Source: Streptosporangiaceae bacterium
GTDB taxonomy: Bacteria; Actinomycetota; Actinomycetes; Streptosporangiales; Streptosporangiaceae
Assembly: GCA_030050125.1 (NCBI GenBank)
Contig: JASIJN010000046.1
Coordinates: forward strand, 1-11,917
DNA length: 11,917 bases
Direction: 5' to 3'
Positions within the stretch are counted from its first letter, which is position 1, and each line of letters opens with the position of its first letter. The notes under the pieces are model-generated. The model was not told the DNA's origin. It saw nothing but the letters and a program-made list of their open reading frames with translations, and did no database searches. A program made the position numbers and the translations under genes. Below are positions 6,573-11,917 of this stretch, piece after piece.

Positions 6573-6594
6573 GTGATCAGGGTGCTGTGATCAC
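6573..6594 (-). terminator. Hairpin overlapping the stop codon of the 296-residue protein gene
   Basis: GTGATCA-8 nt-TGATCAC is a perfect 7-bp inverted repeat whose right arm contains the TGA stop (6593-6591, minus strand) of the leftward gene. It is placed as a terminator, but it is not GC-rich and has no T-run. A dyad operator for the acetyltransferase gene is an alternative. Confidence 0.4.
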
Positions 6595-7481
6595 TGCAAT
6601 TCCACGCGAAGGTCAGACGCGACACCGGCGCACAGCTCACGGATGCCGACACCCAATGCTTTGGCCATCGTCTTCTCCGGCCACCAGTCCGCGGGAAGGA
6701 GCCTGGTGCGTTCCAGCGTCACCCGCCGTGCCGGGCCCGCGTCCTGCACAAGCTGCGCGCCATTCCCAGGATCCGGCAACGGGACCATTGCCACGTATGT
6801 ACCGCTCGCCGGCAGTCCTGTCAGCACCGCCTTGCTGAGATGAATGCCCTCCACGATCCACGCTGCCTCGTCGGCAAGCAACGCCTCGTGATAGCGCGCG
6901 CAATAACACGCGAATGCGTACAATACATCATGTTCATTCGGAAAGCCGAGTGGATAACGCGATAGGGTCCATGGCGTAAACACACCGTACATTTCCGACG
7001 TGGGCGGCAGCGGGACCTCCGGCGCCGTGACCACGGCCCGGAACACCGCCGGAACTCCCACTCGGGTCGCGAGCCGACGCAGCGCGCCCGTGAGCGGCTC
7101 GGCGAGTTCCAGGAACTCCGCCTTCCGTTGCGGGTGTTGCACGGTCTCCTCGTAGACACATATGGTCAACGCCGCGGTGCTGCCGAGCGCCTTCGCGACC
7201 GCGAGCGCGAGCGCTACCTCCCAGATCACCGAGACCGGAAGCTTTGCCGCGTCGCCGCCCGAACGGCCGATGCACGGGTGCGCCACGATCGCGCCCGGCT
7301 TTTCTGACCGTGCGCCCGGCCGCCACGCGGCGGCGAGCTCCGCGACCGGGCCGAGCCCTTTCACCAGATCGCTCGACACCGGTTGCAGCCCGAGTGCGGT
7401 CCACAGATCCGGCGTCCCCTCCGACATGCCCACGACCCGAGTCGTCGCCGCGGCCCGGTACTCGCTGAGAAAAGCGCTCAT
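6591..7481 (-). CDS. Unrecognised protein translationally coupled to the carrier-protein ligase
   Basis: A 296-residue soluble-looking protein with no signal peptide or membrane helix that I can place in no family. Its ATG overlaps the stop of the upstream ligase gene as ATGA, so the two are translated together and probably work together. Visible pieces: a beta strand plus glycine-rich loop GAIVAHPCIGRSGGD (63-77), a long helix VSVIWEVALALAVAKALG (83-100), a second strand ALTICVYEE (104-112), then a charged helix QRKAEFLELAEPLTGALRRL (118-137). This strand-loop-helix-strand order resembles a Rossmann/HUP-type nucleotide-binding start, which is only a guess. Later parts include MYGVFTPWTLSRYPLGF (164-180) and a Cys-containing FACYCARYHEALLADE (190-205). 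By context it could act on the aminoacyl group loaded by the ligase. Bases 6901-6960 are only 45% G+C, far below the flanks. Confidence 0.8.
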   Translation of the reverse strand: MSAFLSEYRAAATTRVVGMSEGTPDLWTALGLQPVSSDLVKGLGPVAELAAAWRPGARSEKPGAIVAHPCIGRSGGDAAKLPVSVIWEVALALAVAKALGSTAALTICVYEETVQHPQRKAEFLELAEPLTGALRRLATRVGVPAVFRAVVTAPEVPLPPTSEMYGVFTPWTLSRYPLGFPNEHDVLYAFACYCARYHEALLADEAAWIVEGIHLSKAVLTGLPASGTYVAMVPLPDPGNGAQLVQDAGPARRVTLERTRLLPADWWPEKTMAKALGVGIRELCAGVASDLRVELQ

Positions 7482-8554
7482 CCCAGCAGCCCGATGCCGG
7501 CCAGCCTGTCGACGCCGATTCCGAGGCAGAAGGAACCGGCGTCAGCGGCCACGAACGTATTGCCGTGGTCATTCAACGACGCGAACGGAACTTTATCGCG
7601 CCCTTCGGCCCATTGCCACTCGAGCTTACGCGACATACCTGGCGTGAAGCCGTCATGCGCTTCTACCCAGCTACCTTCGGCCAGCGCGGCAAGTTGCCTA
7701 TCCGTAAGGTCCCGCAACGCGTCCCACATCTGCCCGCGGAATACATCGCTGCCGGTCACGACCACCTCGTAAACACGGTATGCCTCGAGCCTGCCTCGCA
7801 GATCGAACCGCCGGGAAGGCTCGTGGCGGTAAGCGTAGCCAAGACCGGCATATACGGCGTCGTGCGAGCCGGGTAGCTCGGCCAGCAATTGAAGGCACGC
7901 CGCATGCGCCAGGTGCCCGTCCGTCAGGCCAGATGCGACCGCCTGAGGGTGGTCTACGCCGACTGCGCTGTTGGTGGCCATGGGATACCAGACCGGTATC
8001 GCGTCAAGAGCAGCGGTCGCATCGTCGAGCCGCGCGACGAACCGCCGGATGGCGTCCGCGGCCGCACCGATCGCCAGCACCGAGCCAGAGCCACTCGATA
8101 TCGGCCGCTGCGCCGACAGAGGCTCGCTACTACTCGTCCGGTTACTTTCACCGCGGCCGATGCCCAGCGCCATCTCGTCGGCGGCGGTCCGGGCCACGAC
8201 ACCGGCCGGGCCAAGGCGACGAGTCAAGTCATTCATGAGATCCGGGCCGACCGGTGTTCCCGGCACCGACCGGAACCAGAGGCGGTCGCTGCCTCGGATC
8301 GCCACACTGGCGACGTGCTCGGCGAGGGAGCCAACCGTGGCCAGCACATCGAGGGTGAAGCCGTCTCCCAGCCAGAGCCCGAAGCGCGCCTCGCATGCCA
8401 CCAGCAGTTCGGTGAGCGCGAGCGAGTCGAGCCTGCCAAGAAGGTCCTCGTCGCTGTCGGTGTGGAACGCGTGCACCTCGCTCAGCCAGGCGATCGCCCA
8501 GCGGGCTACGGTTTGCTCGGTAACCGGAGGGATCGCGGAACCCGGCTGAGTCAC
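7478..8554 (-). CDS. Acyl carrier protein fused to class II aaRS-like amino acid:[carrier protein] ligase
   Basis: A 358-residue two-domain protein. Residues about 12-86 look like an acyl carrier protein: LGRLDSLALTELLVACEARFG (39-59) has the D-S-L signature, Ser44 being the expected phosphopantetheine site. Residues about 100-358 resemble the catalytic core of class II aminoacyl-tRNA synthetases: motif 2 as YRHEPSRRF...LEAYRVYEVVVTGS (242-269, Arg243) and motif 3 as GSFCLGIGVDRL (340-351, Arg350). Cys220 (HAACLQL), Glu245 (RHEP) and Cys343 fall where the SerRS-like amino acid:[carrier protein] ligases of Bradyrhizobium hold a catalytic zinc with Cys, Glu, Cys. Those enzymes activate small amino acids with ATP and load a separate carrier protein; here carrier and ligase are one chain. 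A Ser-rich linker lies at 136-158. No tRNA-binding domain is evident. GTG 8554 follows AGGG and overlaps an upstream small frame as GTGA. Confidence 0.85.
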   Translation of the reverse strand: MTQPGSAIPPVTEQTVARWAIAWLSEVHAFHTDSDEDLLGRLDSLALTELLVACEARFGLWLGDGFTLDVLATVGSLAEHVASVAIRGSDRLWFRSVPGTPVGPDLMNDLTRRLGPAGVVARTAADEMALGIGRGESNRTSSSEPLSAQRPISSGSGSVLAIGAAADAIRRFVARLDDATAALDAIPVWYPMATNSAVGVDHPQAVASGLTDGHLAHAACLQLLAELPGSHDAVYAGLGYAYRHEPSRRFDLRGRLEAYRVYEVVVTGSDVFRGQMWDALRDLTDRQLAALAEGSWVEAHDGFTPGMSRKLEWQWAEGRDKVPFASLNDHGNTFVAADAGSFCLGIGVDRLAGIGLLG

Positions 8555-8805
8555 GACGGTGACCCTGCAGGAGCGACAGCGGTCGAGTGGTCCAGGATCG
8601 TTTCACGTCGTGCCATGTAGCCGCCAGCCTCTCCGGCGATCGCCACCAGGGGAACAGATCCGAGTACCCGCCGTGCAACGAGGCAGCGTGGCGCGAAGCT
8701 GACGCGGGTGTGATGGCGGAGGAGGGCACCTCCTTGGAGGAACCGCCCTGAAAGGACAATGGAGTCATTGTAGACGAAAGATCCGCGGGGGCGCGGCCCA
8801 GTCAC
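8551..8805 (-). CDS. Small doubtful frame overlapping the ligase start
   Basis: An 84-codon frame (GTG 8805 to TGA 8551) whose stop overlaps the ligase GTG as GTGA, the arrangement expected for translational coupling. An internal ATG at 8616, 11 nt after GGAGAGG, would give a 21-residue peptide MARRETILDHSTAVAPAGSPS with the same stop, a possible leader peptide. No family is recognised. Against it: no good ribosome binding site at 8805, third-position G+C visibly lower than in the ligase gene, and two inverted repeats inside the frame that look regulatory. It may be a real small protein, a leader peptide from 8616, or simply untranslated leader. Confidence 0.3.
   Translation of the reverse strand: MTGPRPRGSFVYNDSIVLSGRFLQGGALLRHHTRVSFAPRCLVARRVLGSVPLVAIAGEAGGYMARRETILDHSTAVAPAGSPS
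8715..8771. promoter_or_regulatory. Nested inverted repeats upstream of the ligase operon
   Basis: ACAATG-GAGT-CATTGT (8756-8771) is a perfect 6-bp-arm dyad of operator type. On the minus strand it carries TACAAT (8773-8768), a plausible -10. Next to it, 8715-8747 has outer arms GGCGG/CCGCC around alternating GGAGG and CCTCC blocks that can pair in more than one way. On the minus strand one block is a consensus ribosome binding site, AAGGAGGT (8735-8728), with no start codon at normal distance. This could be a switchable RNA hairpin or operator pair; function is not shown. Confidence 0.35.
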
Positions 8806-9019
8806 CGGGCCTGATGCGGCTCACGGCGGCACGTCGAGCCGGCTCGAGATCCGGGCCGGGCGAGTATCCTTTAGCGAATGGCACGGTGGGCTGCGGCGAA
8901 ACTCGCCCGCGTGAGCGAGGCGCCATGCCGGGCGGCCTGCGGCGATGAATAGCTGAGCCAAGCGGCGCGGGCCGCGGCTGGTGACCACCCGGATTACCCC
9001 GAGCGGAGTGTCGTAAAGG
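8806..9019. promoter_or_regulatory. Divergent intergenic region with a 14-bp palindrome
   Basis: This 214-bp stretch separates the leftward ligase operon from the rightward peptidase gene and must hold the peptidase promoter. Seen: a perfect palindrome TCGAGCCGGCTCGA (8834-8847), a short A+T-richer patch around TATCCTTTAGCG (8865-8876) that could include a -10, and a CTCGC/GCGAG dyad near 8904-8921. I could not pair a convincing -35 with any -10. Confidence 0.35.
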
Positions 9020-11167
9020 ATGATCACCCAGTTCGACCGACCAGAGGCCTACGTGGCCGCCGCCGCGGCCATTGCGGACGACCCGGGCCAAGCCGAGCTG
9101 GGCATACCGATCCTGTGCCGGCCTGGGTCACCGCTGGACGCGCTGGTGTCCCGGTGGTCCCCCGAGCTCGGGCAGATGGCTTCGCGGCCACGTGCTGACA
9201 ACGCCGGGCGGAATGTCATCGTCGTCGGCGATGATCCGGTCGCCGTGGGAGCGGCCGCGATGCTCGCTGCCCTGACCGGAGGCGACGTGCAGAAGGTCCC
9301 GACCGTGCGGCGACTTCCAAGGCTGATGCGGGCGGGAAGCGGGCGACGGCGGGGCTCGGCGGTGGTTGTCGGGCTCGGGAAGGCACTTGATCTGAGTAAG
9401 GCGGATCCCACCGCCTTTCTCGACCTTGGTGCTCCGAGAGGGCTCCTTGGCTTCCTCACGGCCAGGGACCAGGAGTCTTTGACGTGGCTGGTCGCCAAGA
9501 GCCTCCTCAGCTCGCAGGTCCCGGGAACCGGCCAGATTTTGCTGCTTCCCGAGCGCGCTGCCAAGGGAGTTGCGGATGTCGACATGGCCTGGACCCAGGT
9601 TGAGGCGCTGTGCGGCAAAGCCGCCGAGCATGCCCTGGATAACCTGCTCCAGGACGGTCGGCCCCGGGCTTTGATCGCGGTGGAGGCGCACGGCCGGACG
9701 GATCACCTCGGGATCGGCAACGGTATTATCTGCGGTGATCGCCTGGCTCATCTCGGTTATTCGAGCGGACCTGAAGGAGCGGGCCGGGTTCCGCAATGCG
9801 CGTTCGGCCATGGCTGTTTCAAAACCGGGACCAGGGTGGCCATTTCACAGTTGCCGGCCTGGGCGCTTTTCCTGCATAGCTGCACCAGCTTGCACATAGA
9901 AGCTGATATGTACGAGGAGTCGTTTCTGCTCGCCTTCGCAGCCGTGGAGGGCCTGGCCAGGCATGTAATTGGAGCTATCCGGCCGATGCACGACATCGGT
10001 CACGCGGTCGAAATGATCTCAGCTCTTGCCGCCGCGGGCGCCCCGGCCGGCGAGGCAGTCCGTCTGCTCAACGTCTCGTATGCGCAGCACCGCGGCGAGC
10101 CCGCTCCTTACCTCTTGCTCGGAGACCCGGACCTGCCGCTGGCCGAGCCCGGCCCGGGCCTGCCTGCGTGGCGGCACGTCAGCTTGGGCGCCGATGCTGC
10201 CGCGTTGCCGCTCGATGGCAAGTCAACTGCCATGCTGGCCACCCTGCCGCGGGTGGCCGGCGTCGGAGACGACGTGCCGGACTCCGTCGGCACGCTGACC
10301 GTCCGCCACCCCGACGAGACCGAGATCCTCGCCTGGAGATACGGCGGGCTCCTGCCTGAAGCCGCGCTGCCGATTCGCGATGTCGAAGACCACGTGGCAG
10401 CAGGCGTTGGCGCGCGCTGGGATCACGTCGATCACGGCATCGCGATGGCTGACATGCTGGGACTACTGCCCTCCGGCCTCAGGGCAAGAGTGAACGAACT
10501 TCGCGAACACGCGGCAGCCGTGGGCATGGCTGAATACGAGTCGCGTTTCTTCCCGGGGCGCATTCGCAAGCTCGAAGACGGAGTTACCGCGCTTGATGAG
10601 AAGATCCGTGACTGTGATCGCGCTCTTATGAATGCGCTGCTAGGCACGGAGGGGCCTTACTTCGATGCGGAAAAGCACCTCGAGGGTGATTATCTTGCCA
10701 TCGATACGGTATACGGAGAGCAGGTCTGCTGGTGTGGTCGTGACGCGGTTATCACGCGGCTCAGGCCCCTCCTAGGAATAAGAGAGGTGCGTCGGCGGTA
10801 CAACTGCATGCAGTGCGGCGATTATGCCCAGATCGCGCTGGACGGGCTCGACCTGCTCTGGGAGGCCGACGAATACGTGCCGGCCGAAGGCGATCTGGAC
10901 TGCACCTTTCATCTCAGCAATCCTCGTCCGCACCTCGTGACCGGGCTACTGGCGCTCAACATATCGCCTTGGTACGGTGGCGAAGTCACATTCCGGCCGC
11001 GCACAGCGCTCATCGAATTGCCTGCGGAGGCGACCGCGACTGTCGGCGTCCAAGCCCATTTCGCGGGACTGAAGCCGCACAGGTACACTGTGGAGGCCAT
11101 TCTGGTCAGCCATCTGCGAATCAACATGTACAGCAAATTCGTGCAGCTCGTGCCTGCTGGCCAGTGA
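9020..11167 (+). CDS. Clan CD (caspase/gingipain-like) cysteine peptidase with zinc-ribbon-like module
   Basis: A 715-residue protein with no signal peptide or membrane helix. Its centre has the caspase-haemoglobinase layout: strand plus catalytic His in ALIAVEAHGRTDH (217-229, His224), then strand plus catalytic Cys in WALFLHSCTSLHI (281-293, Cys288), and the late LLLGDPDLPL (365-374) typical of gingipain (C25) and CHAT domains. The N-terminal part, with NVIVVGDDP (65-73) and SAVVVGLGKALDLSK (113-127), looks like the N-terminal alpha/beta subdomain of C25-type peptidases. After a helical stretch (about 485-540), Cys570-x-Cys572 and Cys596-x-x-Cys599 form a zinc-ribbon-like module, and 625-712 looks beta-rich. 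Peptidase, rather than dead homologue, is inferred from the His-Cys pair; the target is unknown. ATG 9020 lies 11 nt after CGGAG. Convergent with the hydrolase gene; divergent from the ligase operon. Confidence 0.8.
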   Translation: MITQFDRPEAYVAAAAAIADDPGQAELGIPILCRPGSPLDALVSRWSPELGQMASRPRADNAGRNVIVVGDDPVAVGAAAMLAALTGGDVQKVPTVRRLPRLMRAGSGRRRGSAVVVGLGKALDLSKADPTAFLDLGAPRGLLGFLTARDQESLTWLVAKSLLSSQVPGTGQILLLPERAAKGVADVDMAWTQVEALCGKAAEHALDNLLQDGRPRALIAVEAHGRTDHLGIGNGIICGDRLAHLGYSSGPEGAGRVPQCAFGHGCFKTGTRVAISQLPAWALFLHSCTSLHIEADMYEESFLLAFAAVEGLARHVIGAIRPMHDIGHAVEMISALAAAGAPAGEAVRLLNVSYAQHRGEPAPYLLLGDPDLPLAEPGPGLPAWRHVSLGADAAALPLDGKSTAMLATLPRVAGVGDDVPDSVGTLTVRHPDETEILAWRYGGLLPEAALPIRDVEDHVAAGVGARWDHVDHGIAMADMLGLLPSGLRARVNELREHAAAVGMAEYESRFFPGRIRKLEDGVTALDEKIRDCDRALMNALLGTEGPYFDAEKHLEGDYLAIDTVYGEQVCWCGRDAVITRLRPLLGIREVRRRYNCMQCGDYAQIALDGLDLLWEADEYVPAEGDLDCTFHLSNPRPHLVTGLLALNISPWYGGEVTFRPRTALIELPAEATATVGVQAHFAGLKPHRYTVEAILVSHLRINMYSKFVQLVPAGQ

Positions 11168-11194
11168 CACCGGCCTGACTCCAGGGGTCCGGTG
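11168..11194. terminator. Hairpin between convergent peptidase and hydrolase genes
   Basis: CACCGGCCTG-ACTC-CAGG-GGT-CCGGTG pairs as a 10-bp stem with a 3-nt bulge, starting at the first base after the peptidase stop codon and 12 bp from the hydrolase stop. It is well placed to end transcription from both sides. No T-run. Confidence 0.6.
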
Positions 11195-11206
11195 AAGGTG
11201 CCGGTT

Positions 11207-11917
11207 CTACCGTTCGGTTGCCTGTGGCCGCGCCGGCTGAGCCGGCTGCTTGCCGGTGGCCTGGGCTTCGATGAAGGCGGCGATCCGGTCGTTCAGTTCA
11301 TCGATCCGGTTGAAGCCGCCGTGGCTGCCGGGCACGACAGCGACCTGCGCGTGCGGCATGAGGCTTCCGCGTGCCTCGGCCTCCGCCGGGGTGAGCAGGG
11401 CGCTGCGCGCTCCGGTGATCAGCAGGACCGGCACGTCGATCGAGCGGAGTTCGTCGTCGGTGAGGACGCCTGGGAACTTCGGCTCCGCTCGGTAGCCGCG
11501 GGTGCCTGCCCACATGAGCGTCATGAGCTCCGGCAGCAGCATGGCCGGGCTGTCCAGCCACCGGGCGAGGTGGCGGCGCAGCGGCATCGGGGTGAGGCTG
11601 GCCAGGCCGCTGATGCCGAACCACCACCAGAAGCGGGCGTCGAGCCTGGTGAGCCCGGCGGGGTCGAGCAGCGTGATGGAGGCGACTCGCCCGGGTGCGC
11701 GGATCGCCTGGTTCATGGCGATCCAGCCGCCGTAGGAGAAGCCCACCAGGTGCGCCGGGCGGTCGCTGAGGTTGCCCAGGAGTTCGTCCAGCCAGGCCGC
11801 GCAGGCGGCCGGGGGAGTCATCAGGGCGCGCGGGACGCTGGGGTTCGCATCGCCGGGCATGTCGATCCCGTAGACCGGGCGGTCCTCGCCGAGCGCCGCC
11901 ACGTGCGGGTACCAGGC
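11207..11917 (-). CDS. Alpha/beta hydrolase (5' end outside window)
   Basis: The last 236 residues of an alpha/beta-hydrolase-fold enzyme; the start and the usual HG oxyanion segment lie beyond base 11917. Seen (numbered from the first visible residue): WYPHVAAL followed by VYGIDMPGDA, the strand-4 region typical of the fold; the nucleophile elbow HLVGFSYGGW with Ser61; a cap region rich in Trp and Pro (about 95-145); and the catalytic His in VPGSHGGFNRI (His199). At the usual acid position the chain reads LLITGARSALLTP (Ser172), not the common GxxD, so the triad acid may be displaced or supplied elsewhere. The tail is Ala/Pro/Gln-rich. Substrate unknown: esterase, haloperoxidase-like or lactonase activities are all possible. 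It converges on the peptidase gene, and nothing ties its function to that locus. Confidence 0.85.
   Translation of the reverse strand, partial: AWYPHVAALGEDRPVYGIDMPGDANPSVPRALMTPPAACAAWLDELLGNLSDRPAHLVGFSYGGWIAMNQAIRAPGRVASITLLDPAGLTRLDARFWWWFGISGLASLTPMPLRRHLARWLDSPAMLLPELMTLMWAGTRGYRAEPKFPGVLTDDELRSIDVPVLLITGARSALLTPAEAEARGSLMPHAQVAVVPGSHGGFNRIDELNDRIAAFIEAQATGKQPAQPARPQATER

Noticed and set aside
6591..7481. Assignment of the orphan protein as a cyclodipeptide synthase
   Set aside because: The order of early strands is loosely similar, but the characteristic serine motif and the length of that family are not matched.
7478..8554. Assignment as a true seryl-tRNA synthetase
   Set aside because: Too short, lacks the N-terminal coiled-coil tRNA-binding arm, and has an ACP-like domain in its place.
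8821..9027. 68-codon minus-strand frame (GTG 9027) filling the divergent intergenic region
   Set aside because: No ribosome binding site, overlaps the peptidase start, and lies where the divergent promoters must be. Its beginning looks fairly protein-like, so it is rejected only on balance.
1..11917. CRISPR arrays, tRNA or rRNA genes, insertion sequences, integrase or phage genes
   Set aside because: Looked for on both strands; no evenly spaced repeats, cloverleaf, transposase motif or terminal inverted repeat was recognised.

Overview
The window is high-GC DNA with the codon bias, GTG starts and gene families of an actinomycete (Actinomycetota). An Rv1733c-like membrane protein, a tandem universal stress protein and AldA-type aldehyde dehydrogenases all point that way. 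I cannot assign a genus from sequence alone.

Left part (1-2806): two aldehyde dehydrogenase genes read leftward as one operon. The second is cut by the window edge. A recognisable promoter overlaps a perfect 10-bp inverted repeat, and the leader is long and repeat-rich. Between this promoter and the next gene lies about 750 bp with no convincing gene, including a ~45-bp repeat.

Middle (3472-6415): a stress/dormancy-flavoured group. A two-helix Rv1733c-family membrane protein (+) converges on a divergent, partnerless 2-oxoacid:ferredoxin oxidoreductase gamma-type protein (-). Upstream of the latter on the same strand sit a two-domain universal stress protein and a GNAT acetyltransferase. Sites resembling the DevR/DosR hypoxia box lie upstream of the membrane-protein and stress-protein genes. 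The 3' end of the stress-protein gene is echoed twice just past its stop codon.

Right part (6591-11167): the most unusual section. A leftward, translationally coupled pair encodes (i) an acyl-carrier-protein domain fused to a class II aminoacyl-tRNA-synthetase-like domain of the amino acid:[carrier protein] ligase type and (ii) a 296-residue protein I do not recognise. Diverging from them is a 715-residue protein with a caspase/gingipain-like (clan CD) His-Cys core, a four-cysteine zinc-ribbon-like module and a probable beta-rich C-terminus. I infer, without proof, that these form one functional locus: a self-contained aminoacyl-carrier module paired with a cysteine peptidase. The bases here are patchily poorer in G+C than the flanks.

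Right edge: a 5'-truncated alpha/beta hydrolase gene (-) converges on the peptidase gene, with a hairpin between them.
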